DNA of 64,000 nt, from contig JAGOBH010000005.1 in the NCBI GenBank assembly GCA_017983495.1, positions 208,319 to 272,318 of the forward strand. The letters run 5' to 3'. Within the stretch, counting starts at the first letter, position 1; each line of letters begins with the position of its first letter. Made by a program: the position numbers and the translations under genes. The notes beneath the pieces were generated by a model. That model did no database searches. It worked only from the letters and a program-made list of their open reading frames with translations, and was not told the origin of the DNA. Source of the stretch: Pyrinomonadaceae bacterium. GTDB lineage: Bacteria > Acidobacteriota > Blastocatellia > Pyrinomonadales > Pyrinomonadaceae. Shown in pieces: positions 37,620 through 46,320 of the stretch.

Positions 37620-39785
37620 TTACTTCTTGCCGTCGACCAGTTTCATTTCGTTGAGCATCCAGCCGGCGTTGCCGAATTTTTCGACGACGAAGAGGACGTA
37701 GCGGATGTCTACCGAGATGGTGCGGTTGACGGCTGAGTCGTAGTAGAAATCGTTGCCGAGTCCTTCGAAATTGCCGTCAAAGCATAGACCGACCTGCTCA
37801 CCGTTGCCGTTAAGGATCGGGCTGCCGCTGTTGCCGCCGATGATGTCGGTGGTCGAGAGGAAATTCAGTCCGACGGTGTCGCCGCTGCCGAAACGGCCGA
37901 AATCCTTGGCGGCATGCAGATCCTTGAGCTTCTGCGGTGCGTCAAACGGATTTACGCCGGTGTCTTTCTCGAACATGCCCTTCATGGTCGTGAACGGCGT
38001 ACGGTACTCCGCCTCACGCGACTGATAGCCCTTGACGTTGCCGAATGAGAAACGCAGCGTCGAATTGGCGTCCGGATAGGCGAGCATACCCCTCATTTCG
38101 ACCAGAGCCTGCATATAGAGCAGACGGAGACGGTCGATACCGCCGGCAAACTTGGCCGAACGTGCCGCGATCGCACCACGCTCCTCGGCTACGCCGCGGG
38201 CAAAGGTGAGTATCTTTTCACGCTCGGGGTTAAAATCAGCCGTACGCGGGCCGTAAAGACCGGCCGTCCTTTGCGCCGATGAATACTCGCCATTGGCGAT
38301 CGTCGCCGCAAAGGCAGCTTCGGCGTCGCGGCGGGCTTTGCCCTTGAGCGAACCGAAAAGGTCCTCGGCCGGTTTGAACTTCTGCCCCGCGGGCAGCTCG
38401 TCAAACGATTTGAGGAAGAACTTGAGCATAGAGAGTTCGTGGTCGGCTTCACGCTCGGCGTATGCCTTTTCGATCTCTTTGAGCTTGGCGGCCCGCTCGT
38501 CGTCCTTCAACATCTTGCCCTGGATCTGCGTCGCCAGGACAGCAGCGACGACCTGGCCGAAAACCGTCATCGAGTTAGGGTCAGGAAAGCGGCGCATGAT
38601 AGCGTCACGCATCATTGCGGCATTCGATTCGTCCGAGAGCGATTTGATCTCGGCGAGCATCGTGCCGTACTTCTTTTGCCGGTCGGGGTTGGCCGCGATC
38701 CATGTTGCCATACGGGCTTCTTCAGCCTGTCGTGACTGGACGACCGCCGAACGCCTCAGGCGTAGGTGTCCGCCGCCGAACGCCTTACGCGAATTGTCAA
38801 AGCTCGCGATGTCGGACTGGAACGCGATACGCTTCTCTTCGTTGGTCGCGCCGATCTGGCGGAGCGAGGCACTGAGGGCGTTGAGCCATCTCTCGAGGAA
38901 CGGGAAATTGGCGTCGCGTGCATATTCGATCGACTGATGCTCGCGGAAGCGGGTCGTGCTGCCGGGATATCCAAGAACGAATACGAAATCGTTGTCCTTG
39001 AGGCCGCCGATATTGAGCGAGAGAAACTTTTTGGATTTGAACGGGACGTTATTCGGCGAATACTCGGCCGACGAACCGTCCGGAGCGGTGTATGCTCTCA
39101 GGAACGTGAAATCGCCGGTGTGGCGTGTCCACTCGAAGTTGTCAGGGTCACCGCCGAAGATGCCGATGTTGCGGGGCGGCGCGTAAACGACACGAACGTC
39201 CTTGACCTGCATCACCTGGAACAGATAGTAGAAAAATCCGCTGTTGATGGCCTGGATGCGGATGGTCGCTCCGGCCGGTGCCTTTGCCTGTTCGGCAGCC
39301 TGCAGGGCGTCGGTGTTCTTTTTAACGGCGGCCGCAAGAGCGTCGCCGCTGAGACCGTCGGTGCCGGCCTTGATCTTAGCGGTCACGTCCTCGCTACGCT
39401 GTGTGATAAAGATCGAATAGCCCTTGGCGGCGATCTCGCCGGAACGGCCGTCGGTGCGAAATCCGGTCTCGACCAGATCCTTGTCCGGGGTCGATGCCGA
39501 CACGAGAGCGTCAAATCCGCAGTGATGATTGGTCAGGATCAGGCCCTCGGGCGAAACGAACTCAGCCGTGCAGCCGATGCTCAGGCGAATAACGGCGTCG
39601 GTCAGGCCGCCGCCGGCAGGATTGTAGATATCGATCGGTTTGATCTTAAGGCCGCGCTGTTTGAGCGGCAGCTTGGCGATCTGGTCGGGCATAAACATGC
39701 CTTCGTCAAAGGCGAACGCCGTCGACATGGTAGAAAACAGGATCGCGATCGTTAATAACGAGCTGAAAATCTTTTGTCTGTTCAT
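37620..39785 (-). CDS. S46 family dipeptidyl peptidase (DPP7/DPP11-type)
   Basis: A 721-residue exported serine peptidase, with an N-terminal signal peptide ending STAFA. The catalytic His is in LILTNHHCGFDAL near residue 91 and the nucleophile Ser is in GGNSGSPILNGNG near residue 655. The S1 pocket residue 18 after that Ser is Gly (FDGNFEG), which in this family goes with DPP7-like preference for hydrophobic P1 residues, whereas DPP11 has Arg. The enzyme releases dipeptides from the N-terminus of oligopeptides in the periplasm. The length is as usual for the family. Confidence 0.93.
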   Translation of the reverse strand: MNRQKIFSSLLTIAILFSTMSTAFAFDEGMFMPDQIAKLPLKQRGLKIKPIDIYNPAGGGLTDAVIRLSIGCTAEFVSPEGLILTNHHCGFDALVSASTPDKDLVETGFRTDGRSGEIAAKGYSIFITQRSEDVTAKIKAGTDGLSGDALAAAVKKNTDALQAAEQAKAPAGATIRIQAINSGFFYYLFQVMQVKDVRVVYAPPRNIGIFGGDPDNFEWTRHTGDFTFLRAYTAPDGSSAEYSPNNVPFKSKKFLSLNIGGLKDNDFVFVLGYPGSTTRFREHQSIEYARDANFPFLERWLNALSASLRQIGATNEEKRIAFQSDIASFDNSRKAFGGGHLRLRRSAVVQSRQAEEARMATWIAANPDRQKKYGTMLAEIKSLSDESNAAMMRDAIMRRFPDPNSMTVFGQVVAAVLATQIQGKMLKDDERAAKLKEIEKAYAEREADHELSMLKFFLKSFDELPAGQKFKPAEDLFGSLKGKARRDAEAAFAATIANGEYSSAQRTAGLYGPRTADFNPEREKILTFARGVAEERGAIAARSAKFAGGIDRLRLLYMQALVEMRGMLAYPDANSTLRFSFGNVKGYQSREAEYRTPFTTMKGMFEKDTGVNPFDAPQKLKDLHAAKDFGRFGSGDTVGLNFLSTTDIIGGNSGSPILNGNGEQVGLCFDGNFEGLGNDFYYDSAVNRTISVDIRYVLFVVEKFGNAGWMLNEMKLVDGKK

Positions 39786-39874
39786 ATTTTTATATACAGG
39801 TCCCTTTTTAGTGAAATTATCGCAGTCTATTCGACAAAATTATATCTACTTTTTGGGGGCAAAGCCAACCAATG

Positions 39875-39908
39875 AAAAAAGCGGGACGCCTTTTGCGTCC
39901 CGCTTTTT
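39875..39908. terminator. Bidirectional intrinsic terminator
   Basis: AAAAAGCGGGACGC (39876-39889) and GCGTCCCGCTTTTT (39895-39908) form a perfect 14-bp stem with a CTTTT loop. It lies 23 bp after the M23 peptidase stop and suits termination of that leftward gene. Confidence 0.9.
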
Positions 39909-39931
39909 CAATAAACTGCTGGTATTTGCCG

Positions 39932-40741
39932 TTATTCGGCTTTCTTGAGTTCGGTCGGTTCAGGCGGAAGGAAGCGACGCGGGTTGATCGGTTTGTCGTT
40001 AAGACGCAACTCAAAGTGAAGGTGCGGTCCGGTCGAACGACCGGTCGAACCGACGAGCCCGATCAGCTGGCCGCGTGTGACAGTGTCACCCTCAGCGATC
40101 TCGATCTTGGAAAGGTGTCCGTAACGCGTCGTCAGGCCTTTGCCGTGGTCGACCTCGATCATGTTGCCATAACCGCCGGACCATGCCGCTTTGATGACGG
40201 TGCCATTGCCGGGAGCAACGACCATGTCGCCGCGTTCGCCGTCAATGTCCATACCGGCGTGAAACTCATACGAGCGTCCGCCGAAAGGATTGCGTCTAAA
40301 ACCGAATTCGTTGTTGATCTTACCGAGATGTGCCCACATCGAGGGCAGGTAAGCTGCGTTGAGGGTTGCTGAAATGTCGCGAAGCTGAGCTTCGATAGCT
40401 GCGTCCTCGGGGTCGCTATTCTCAAGCGTTTCCGGGCCGCCGCTGCGGTATGCGAGTTCCTCGGTCTGAGCGGGTCGTGAATAATCGATATTCTTAACAG
40501 GCTCTTTTGCCGAAGCCGTCATCTGCGACGTCACGGCGGCCTCATCGATCGATTTGGCAAGAACACTATTACGGAGTATTCCGCTAACTCCGATACCCAT
40601 CAAAGAAATTCCAACTACGAGAAAAACGCCGACAGAACCGAAATGTAAAAACTGTTTCGAAACCTCAACTCTACGAATATAAATGCGATCTTTCTTATTG
40701 TGCGATAAAAGAAAAGTATAAAACTTGTCGTTTTTCTGCAT
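39932..40741 (-). CDS. M23 family metallopeptidase (LytM endopeptidase)
   Basis: A 269-residue envelope protein started at MQKNDKFYTFLLSHNK. After a cytoplasmic N-terminus comes one membrane helix (GSVGVFLVVGISLMGIGVSG). The C-terminal part is a complete LytM domain: HAGMDIDGERG carries the first zinc ligands (H-x3-D), GYGNMIEVDHGKGLTTRYGH the middle one, and STGPHLHFELRLN the H-x-H. Such enzymes cut peptide cross-links of peptidoglycan. It is the last gene of the leftward envelope cluster. Confidence 0.92.
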   Translation of the reverse strand: MQKNDKFYTFLLSHNKKDRIYIRRVEVSKQFLHFGSVGVFLVVGISLMGIGVSGILRNSVLAKSIDEAAVTSQMTASAKEPVKNIDYSRPAQTEELAYRSGGPETLENSDPEDAAIEAQLRDISATLNAAYLPSMWAHLGKINNEFGFRRNPFGGRSYEFHAGMDIDGERGDMVVAPGNGTVIKAAWSGGYGNMIEVDHGKGLTTRYGHLSKIEIAEGDTVTRGQLIGLVGSTGRSTGPHLHFELRLNDKPINPRRFLPPEPTELKKAE

Positions 40742-40929
40742 CGTGCTAAATAAGCTCCTTATAATGATCTCGTACTGAAAATCCAATGCTTCAGCACGCG
40801 GAATCACGCAGGTACAGCCGCTAGCGACTAACGCGAAACCAGAAACAAGAGTTAACGATGGGGGGTGAATAAACTCTCGTTATTGTGGGACATAACTAAC
40901 AATAACAAATCCGGTGTTTAACACCAGAA

Positions 40930-40989
40930 CTTTAATAAAAACATAAAACATCGGAGAAGGCAAGTTGGGATGGTTGCCCGCTCCGATGT
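40930..40989 (-). terminator. Intrinsic terminator
   Basis: ACATCGGAG (40948-40956) and CTCCGATGT (40981-40989), with an inner GGCAA/TTGCC pair, form a stem which on the minus strand is followed by TTTTATGTTTTT. It ends the 41029-41232 gene. No gene is seen between 40742 and 41028. Confidence 0.8.
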
Positions 40990-41028
40990 CTCGAAAGTGA
41001 AAAGCTGAATAAATATCAGCAGTTACGG

Positions 41029-41232
41029 CTATTGACGCTTGTCATTCCATGCCCGAAAGGCAAGAAAGCCAACGCCGCCGATGACCGCGATAAAGACAAG
41101 TACGATGACGATCTTGATGGCGAACGAGATAAACCCGACAAATCCGATCAGGGCCTTGAGCAGGGCGATCACAAGTGCGATCACGACCAAAATGCTGCCT
41201 CCGACCGACGCTGCTTTCATCCAAACTGGCAT
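41029..41232 (-). CDS. Small two-helix membrane protein
   Basis: A 67-residue protein, largely hydrophobic, with two membrane segments (ILVVIALVIALLKALIGF and FAIKIVIVLVFIAVIGGVGF) and short charged ends (RAWNDKRQ). It lies 35 bp downstream of the B-box protein gene on the same strand, so it is likely part of the sigma/anti-sigma operon. It resembles the small phage-shock/PspC-like or phospholipid-handling proteins only in size; no family is assigned. Confidence 0.65.
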   Translation of the reverse strand: MPVWMKAASVGGSILVVIALVIALLKALIGFVGFISFAIKIVIVLVFIAVIGGVGFLAFRAWNDKRQ

Positions 41233-41267
41233 AAGATTACTACTCCTAAAACTACTTTAATGCCTAC

Positions 41268-42029
41268 CTATCGATCACGCCAACTGCCGAACCGCGAACG
41301 TGTGGCAAAATCCGCCTCACGGTCGTATTCCGACGGCTGATTGAAATTGGGCTGGCTGAGGGCGAAACTCGTCGACGCCGAAGCGTCACGCGGGCCGACC
41401 CAGATATCCTCTCCCGTTTTTTGCTTGAAAATGTAACCGCGAAGCAGATAGAACCCGAGGCCCATCAGCATCAGCGGCAAGATGCCACGCATCAGAAAAC
41501 CGAGATTGAAAAATCGTTGGAAAACGAACGAAACCCCGAGAACAGTCAGGACGATGCCCCATAGTTTCGGGTTGCCGGAAAAACGTTTGACCAAAATGTC
41601 CTCGGCCGTATCCGGCGTCACGCCCTTGCGGATCATCTGAGCCGTTCGCCACGCGTCAAGAGCGGCGAAACACCACATGCCCATAAACCCAAGAACGAAA
41701 AGCGGAGCACTCGTCAGGATCGCCATCTGGAACAGCCCGACAAATACGGCGAAGTAAACCAGAGCCTTGGTCGTCTGGCCGTTGTATGCTGCACCGAGGC
41801 CGGGACAGACCGCCGATAATAGCGTGGCGGCAACCGGAGATGTGCGCTTTTTGACGAACGGTACGTAATTAGACTGATTGTGCTGCCTGAGCAGATCGAC
41901 ACCCTGAACGATGCAGTCCTGGCAAAAAGGGAAGCCCTTAATGCGGTGATCGCAGGCCGGACACAGCGGTTTGCCGCATCCGTTGCAATTCACGACCGCC
42001 CCGTTTTGTGTGTGATAGGCACAATTCAT
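41268..42029 (-). CDS. B-box zinc finger and membrane protein
   Basis: A 253-residue protein. Residues 1-42 form a B-box-type zinc finger: CAYH-x8-CNGCGKPLC-PACD-...-CQDC supplies seven Cys/His residues. Three to four hydrophobic segments follow, including VAATLLSAVCPGLGAAYNGQ, VYFAVFVGLFQMAILTSAPL and MRGILPLMLMGLGFYLLRGY. The C-terminal about 45 residues are polar. This architecture is common in Acidobacteria. It starts at the base where the anti-sigma gene stops, so the two are translated together. Confidence 0.8.
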   Translation of the reverse strand: MNCAYHTQNGAVVNCNGCGKPLCPACDHRIKGFPFCQDCIVQGVDLLRQHNQSNYVPFVKKRTSPVAATLLSAVCPGLGAAYNGQTTKALVYFAVFVGLFQMAILTSAPLFVLGFMGMWCFAALDAWRTAQMIRKGVTPDTAEDILVKRFSGNPKLWGIVLTVLGVSFVFQRFFNLGFLMRGILPLMLMGLGFYLLRGYIFKQKTGEDIWVGPRDASASTSFALSQPNFNQPSEYDREADFATRSRFGSWRDR

Positions 42030-42820
42030 TATTTCTTTTCCTCGTTATCGACGAACGTGGTGCCGCCGACCGGATCTTGTTTTGGAGCCTCGACGGCATC
42101 CTTATTGCCGCCGCTCCAGGCATTTGCACTCTGCTGATAGGTCGATTCGGCCAGTTCGACGCTCTTTTGATAGACGTTAGTGAACGAACCGTCAGCCGAC
42201 ACCGTCTGGCTGAATATCATGAACGCTACGAGCAGCATCATCGCAACGGAAGCAAGCTGCGGGACCGGTATCGGGAAACTCAGGCCGCGGATCGTCTCGA
42301 CGAGGCGTGCCGCCCACGACGCTTTGACCTCGGCCGCCTGTACGGTGCCGATCGTCGCCTGAAGGATGCGGTCATGCAGGCCCGCAGGCACCGCAAGCTC
42401 GTCCATTTTGTACGTGTAAAGTGCCGCGATCGAACGGACGACCATGCCGGGCAGGTCTTCGCACGAATTGCACAGGACCGCGTGGCGTTCCCAGCGGTGG
42501 AAAACCGCCGCGGGCAAAAATCCATCGAGGTAATCGGTCAGGTAACCTTCGAAATCCTCGCAGGTCATCGCCGTTTCCGGCATCGTCATTGATAGGACGC
42601 GTGCTTCGAGCCGCGTCATCGAAACTTTTGGTGCAGCGATGTTGTGGCAAACATCGAGTGATTCCTTTACGTCGTTCAGAAGCCCATGGCAGAGCGGGCA
42701 ACCGATCGCATGTTCGGCTACGGCCCTGTGCGTCGTCGAGTCCAACGCCTTGTCCAGGTAATCGGTCAACAGTTCTTCAAACTGCGAGCAATTGACCGTA
42801 TTTTGCTTCTCTAAATTCAT
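42029..42820 (-). CDS. Putative anti-sigma factor with two zf-HC2 zinc fingers
   Basis: A 263-residue single-span membrane protein. Two anti-sigma zinc-finger (HC2) modules sit in the cytoplasmic half: residues about 10-45 (CSQFEELLTDYLDKAL ... HAIGCPLC) and about 86-122 (CEDFEGYLTDYLDGFL ... RHAVLCNSC). One membrane helix (VPQLASVAMMLLVAFMIFSQ) is followed by a periplasmic tail of about 60 residues. It lies just downstream of the ECF sigma gene, which it probably holds inactive. Two tandem HC2 modules in one protein are less common than one. Confidence 0.87.
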   Translation of the reverse strand: MNLEKQNTVNCSQFEELLTDYLDKALDSTTHRAVAEHAIGCPLCHGLLNDVKESLDVCHNIAAPKVSMTRLEARVLSMTMPETAMTCEDFEGYLTDYLDGFLPAAVFHRWERHAVLCNSCEDLPGMVVRSIAALYTYKMDELAVPAGLHDRILQATIGTVQAAEVKASWAARLVETIRGLSFPIPVPQLASVAMMLLVAFMIFSQTVSADGSFTNVYQKSVELAESTYQQSANAWSGGNKDAVEAPKQDPVGGTTFVDNEEKK

Positions 42821-42915
42821 AACTAAATAACCCCTTGTAACTCAATGACGCTCTAGATCATAGTTTTTGCATCGTTTGCCTTATAGCCTGCCAACTAAGG
42901 TTGGAACTCAAAGCC

Positions 42916-43509
42916 CTATATTGTCACCACCCTCATTCTTCTCAATATCTTCGCGAGTTCGATGCGGCCGCGGTTGATACGCGACTTGACCGTTCCCTCG
43001 GGAATTTTCAAAACATCGACGATCTCCTGATATGTCAGTTCCTCGATGTCGCGGAGTATGACGCACGTTCGCAGATCTTCGGGCAATTTATCGATGCCCT
43101 CCTGAACCTGTCCGGCAAGCTCTTTCCGCTCGATCTCTTTCTGTGCCGATGTTCCGACCGCCCGAAGGTGGTAGCTATGATCATCGACGGCATCAGCCAT
43201 CGAATTTTGCGGATTACGCTGCCGGTGGCGGTAATCGTCAATTATCAAATTGCGGGCGAGACGCATCAGCCAATTGGAAAGATCGCCCTGCTTTGGATCG
43301 TACTGATCCAGCGTCCGGTAGATCCGGATAAAAACCTCTTGCGTCAGGTCCTCGGCGGCGTCCGGGCTGGATGTAAAACGGTAAGCCAGATTGAAGATAC
43401 GCCGCGAATACGCAGACACAACCTCCTCCCACGCCGACCCGTCACCAGAACGAGCTCGCCTTACGAGTTCCGCACCATTAATATCGGCCGCAGCCTTTAA
43501 TGCTTCCAA
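42916..43509 (-). CDS. ECF-type RNA polymerase sigma factor
   Basis: A 197-residue sigma-70 family protein with regions 2 and 4 only. Region 2 is FNLAYRFTSSPDAAEDLTQE followed by VFIRIYRTLDQYDP, and region 4 is LPEDLRTCVILRDIEELTYQ with the HTH TYQEIVDVLKIPEGTVKSRI. A TTG start is supported by GAGGAG at 5 bp. The anti-sigma factor gene lies 95 bp downstream on the same strand. The set of genes after it (B-box protein, small membrane protein, M23 peptidase) suggests an envelope-stress regulon. Confidence 0.93.
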   Translation of the reverse strand: MEALKAAADINGAELVRRARSGDGSAWEEVVSAYSRRIFNLAYRFTSSPDAAEDLTQEVFIRIYRTLDQYDPKQGDLSNWLMRLARNLIIDDYRHRQRNPQNSMADAVDDHSYHLRAVGTSAQKEIERKELAGQVQEGIDKLPEDLRTCVILRDIEELTYQEIVDVLKIPEGTVKSRINRGRIELAKILRRMRVVTI

Positions 43510-43666
43510 CGCTCCTCACTCCCGAGAAAAATGACCTTCTTTCAAAAGCCCAAAGCACGAAACTCCGCCTTGTCAATGTTTAGTTACGAAGGCTAAAAAC
43601 GAAAAGTTCCCACAAAAAGATAAACAAAAATCGCGAAATTTGCGAGTGCAACACAACGCGGCCTGA

Positions 43667-44041
43667 CTATTTGCGGCCCTGAATAGCGATCGGTAAAGAC
43701 GGTAGACAGCAAACATCGACCAGCTTTTGGCGGTCAAGCTGCATTTCGGCGTCATTCTCAAGCGTCTTGAGCGTGGCGGCGAAGATGGCGTTGGCGTCTT
43801 TGTCCGACGGCTCGTTGATGCGGTAGTGCATCCATTTTCCGTCACGGCGTCCGGCGACGAGACCGGCACGTTTGAGATAGGCAAGATGGCGAGAGATCTT
43901 GGGGTTATTGGTGCCGAGCGTCTCTGCAATAAAGCACACGCACACCTCGCCGTCGCGAATCAGGTTGAGCAGACGCAGACGCGTCCGGTCAGAAAGTGCG
44001 GCGAAAAACTGTGCGAGGTCGAGGGCTTTTTCGTTTGCCAT
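43667..44041 (-). CDS. arsR: ArsR-family metalloregulator
   Basis: A 124-residue winged-helix repressor started at MANEKALDLAQFFAALSDRT. The wHTH is RTRLRLLNLIRDGEVCVCFI followed by TNNPKISRHLAYLKRAGLVA. The metal site is the ArsR-type C-V-C-F sequence in GEVCVCFIAET on the alpha-3 helix, which is the As(III)/Sb(III)-sensing pattern. It is divergent from the arsI-acr3-arsC operon across a region with a long palindrome. Binding there should keep both promoters off until arsenite is present. A C-terminal CCLP cysteine pair is also present. Confidence 0.92.
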   Translation of the reverse strand: MANEKALDLAQFFAALSDRTRLRLLNLIRDGEVCVCFIAETLGTNNPKISRHLAYLKRAGLVAGRRDGKWMHYRINEPSDKDANAIFAATLKTLENDAEMQLDRQKLVDVCCLPSLPIAIQGRK

Positions 44042-44057
44042 AAAAATAATTATAGCA

Positions 44058-44135
44058 TATAACAATTATGGCTTGACATAACTGAGAAGCGGAGCTATCG
44101 TGAAATTAACAATTATGGATATGCATAATTGTTAA
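44058..44135. promoter_or_regulatory. Divergent ars promoter region with a 30-bp palindromic operator
   Basis: TTAACAATTATG (44106-44117) and CATAATTGTTAA (44124-44135) are perfect 12-bp arms with a 6-bp centre. A third half-site ATAACAATTATG lies at 44059-44070. TTGACA at 44073-44078, 17 bp and TATCGT at 44096-44101 could be the rightward promoter. The reverse strand TGCTATAAT near 44052 is a good extended -10 for arsR. The operator would block both. Confidence 0.75.
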
Positions 44136-44156
44136 TTTATAAACGGGAGCAAAAAT

Positions 44157-44648
44157 ATGAACGATACATCAACAGTTAATACATTAAAGGCTCATCTTGC
44201 ACTCAATGTGGGCAATGTCGAAGGCAGCATCGAATTCTACAAAAAGATGCTCGGGATCGAACCGAGTAAGGTCCGTACGGGCTATGCCAAGTTTGACGTG
44301 CAGAATCCGCCGCTCAATCTGACGCTCAACCAGCATCCGTTCGCCGGACAGGGAGCATTGTCGCATCTCGGCATTCAGGTAGCGACAAGCGAGGACGTTT
44401 TGGCAATGAAAGCTAAATGGCAGGACGCCGGCCTAATGCCGCGGGATGAGATGCAGACGACTTGCTGCTACGCCGTGCAGGATAAAACCTGGGTGAGCGA
44501 CCCGGACGGAAACGAATGGGAAGTTTTCGTCGTGCTTGAAGACAACCTCTCGGAAGATGTCCAGACTGCCGCCGAAACATCGTGCTGCGTCCCGACACCG
44601 GTCGCGATCGGCGGAACGAATACCGAATCAAAGGCAGCGTGTTGTTAG
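44157..44648 (+). CDS. arsI: ArsI-type C-As lyase (VOC-fold, arsenic resistance)
   Basis: A 163-residue VOC-fold metalloenzyme of the ArsI/CadI group. It splits the carbon-arsenic bond of trivalent methylarsenite or aromatic arsenicals. It has H13 (LKAHLALNV), H70 (LSHLGIQVA) and E122 (DGNEWEVF), matching the three iron ligands, and the conserved vicinal cysteines C103-C104 in MQTTCCYAVQDK that bind the trivalent arsenical. The C-terminus carries two further Cys pairs (SCCVPT and AACC), as in many ArsI proteins. It is the first gene of the operon after the operator. Confidence 0.93.
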   Translation: MNDTSTVNTLKAHLALNVGNVEGSIEFYKKMLGIEPSKVRTGYAKFDVQNPPLNLTLNQHPFAGQGALSHLGIQVATSEDVLAMKAKWQDAGLMPRDEMQTTCCYAVQDKTWVSDPDGNEWEVFVVLEDNLSEDVQTAAETSCCVPTPVAIGGTNTESKAACC

Positions 44649-44662
44649 CCGGCAATTGAATT

Positions 44663-45745
44663 ATGACAATGTCAGCAGCTGAATGTAACCCGACGCGGCG
44701 TCTCTCATTTCTGGACAGATTCCTGACTTTGTGGATCTTTCTGGGAATGGGGTTGGGCGTCGCGATCGGTTTTTTCTATCCTGGCGTCGAGGGCGTGATC
44801 AATCGATTCAACGTCGGTACGACGAACATTCCGATCGCCGCGGGGCTGATACTGATGATGTATCCGCCGCTGGCGAAGGTGCGTTATGAGGATCTCGGCA
44901 AGGTCTTTCGCAACTGGCGGGTATTGTCGCTCTCGCTTGTCCAAAACTGGATCGTCGGGCCGCTGCTGATGTTCGCACTGGCCATTATATTCTTACGCGA
45001 CTATCCCGAATACATGGTCGGGCTGATCATGATCGGGCTTGCACGCTGTATCGCGATGGTCATCGTTTGGAACGAACTCGCGGGCGGCGACAGCGAATAT
45101 GCCGCGGGCCTGGTGGCATTTAACAGCGTCTTTCAAGTGCTGTTCTTTAGTGTCTACGCATGGGTCTTTATCACCGTTTTGCCGCCGATGTTCGGGCTGC
45201 AGGGGATCGCGGTCGACGTTAGTATCGGGCAGATCGCCGAGAGCGTGTTCATTTACCTTGGCATTCCGTTCATCGCCGGAATGCTGACGCGGTTAGTGCT
45301 GATCAAAGCGAAGGGAAAAGAGTGGTACCACGACGTTTTCATCCCGCGGATCAGTCCGCTGACGCTGATCGCGTTGCTCTTTACGATCGTCGTGATGTTC
45401 AGCCTCAAGGGCAATCTGATCGTCCAACTACCGCTCGACGTCGTGCGGATCGCGATACCGCTGCTGATCTATTTCGTGGTGATGTTTTTGGTCAGCTTTT
45501 ACATGGGCCGCAAGGTCGGGGCGGATTACTCGAAAACGGCGACGCTGTCATTTACGGCGGCGAGTAACAATTTTGAGCTGGCGATCGCGGTCGCGGTGGC
45601 AGTATTTGGGATCAATTCGGGAGCAGCGTTTGCCGCGGTGATCGGGCCGCTGGTCGAGGTGCCGGTGCTGATCGGACTTGTAAATGTCGCATTGTATTTT
45701 CAAAGACGGTATTGGTCAGGATCGTCTGCGTCGGCGGGCGTTTGA
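44663..45745 (+). CDS. acr3: ACR3-family arsenite efflux transporter
   Basis: A 360-residue membrane protein of about ten helices that exports arsenite by proton antiport. It opens [20 protein letters not shown] and has the invariant cysteine of helix 4 in [20 protein letters not shown], and the helix-9 motif [20 protein letters not shown] with its conserved Glu. The N-terminal [12 protein letters not shown] is typical. It lies 14 bp after arsI and 18 bp before arsC. Confidence 0.95.
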   Translation: MTMSAAECNPTRRLSFLDRFLTLWIFLGMGLGVAIGFFYPGVEGVINRFNVGTTNIPIAAGLILMMYPPLAKVRYEDLGKVFRNWRVLSLSLVQNWIVGPLLMFALAIIFLRDYPEYMVGLIMIGLARCIAMVIVWNELAGGDSEYAAGLVAFNSVFQVLFFSVYAWVFITVLPPMFGLQGIAVDVSIGQIAESVFIYLGIPFIAGMLTRLVLIKAKGKEWYHDVFIPRISPLTLIALLFTIVVMFSLKGNLIVQLPLDVVRIAIPLLIYFVVMFLVSFYMGRKVGADYSKTATLSFTAASNNFELAIAVAVAVFGINSGAAFAAVIGPLVEVPVLIGLVNVALYFQRRYWSGSSASAGV

Positions 45746-45763
45746 TTCATCCAAAATCAAACT

Positions 45764-46183
45764 ATGACAACAAAGAAGAAAGTGCTCATACTCTGCACGG
45801 GCAACTCAGCCCGTAGTCAGATGGCCGAAGGGCTGCTGAGGCATATTGCGGGCGAGAGGTTTGAGGTCGAGAGCGCCGGGACGATCGCTAGCTTTGTCCG
45901 GCCGCCGGCGATCGCGGCGATGGCCGCGATCGGCATCGACATCTCTGGGCATCGATCCAAATGCCTCGACGAATTTCTCAAAGTGCCGTTCGACTACGTA
46001 ATTACTGTTTGTGATAACGCAAATGAAAGCTGTCCGGTGTTTCCTGGACCGGCGAAACGCGTTCACTGGAGTTTTGACGACCCGGCCGAAGCGACGGGCA
46101 GCGACGCAGAGATCCTGGCCGAATTTTGCCGCGTGCGCGATCAGATCCGGGCAAAGCTAACCGAGTTTGCCGCTGCAGAATAG
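45764..46183 (+). CDS. arsC: Arsenate reductase (thioredoxin-coupled, LMW-PTP fold)
   Basis: A 139-residue enzyme with the P-loop CTGNSARSQM (nucleophile C11) of the low-molecular-weight phosphatase fold. C83 and C90 (VCDNANESCPVF) complete the three-cysteine relay that marks thioredoxin-linked arsenate reductases rather than phosphatases. It reduces arsenate to arsenite for export by Acr3. The operon is thus complete for both inorganic and organic arsenic. Confidence 0.95.
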   Translation: MTTKKKVLILCTGNSARSQMAEGLLRHIAGERFEVESAGTIASFVRPPAIAAMAAIGIDISGHRSKCLDEFLKVPFDYVITVCDNANESCPVFPGPAKRVHWSFDDPAEATGSDAEILAEFCRVRDQIRAKLTEFAAAE

Positions 46184-46320
46184 TACCTGCGTTTAGAATT
46201 TCCGCCGAAATACTGTATCTTTGTGTCTTTGCTGCGTCTCCGGCGTGACTGTTGGGATAGCAGGTCGAAACTACATTCCTTGCCAGCAAGGAAACGGTCC
46301 CGGGGTCAAAGACAGAGCTT

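Noticed and set aside
38766..39755. 329-codon frame on the + strand opposite the S46 peptidase gene
   Set aside because: It is antisense to a well-supported peptidase, with no family similarity or RBS.
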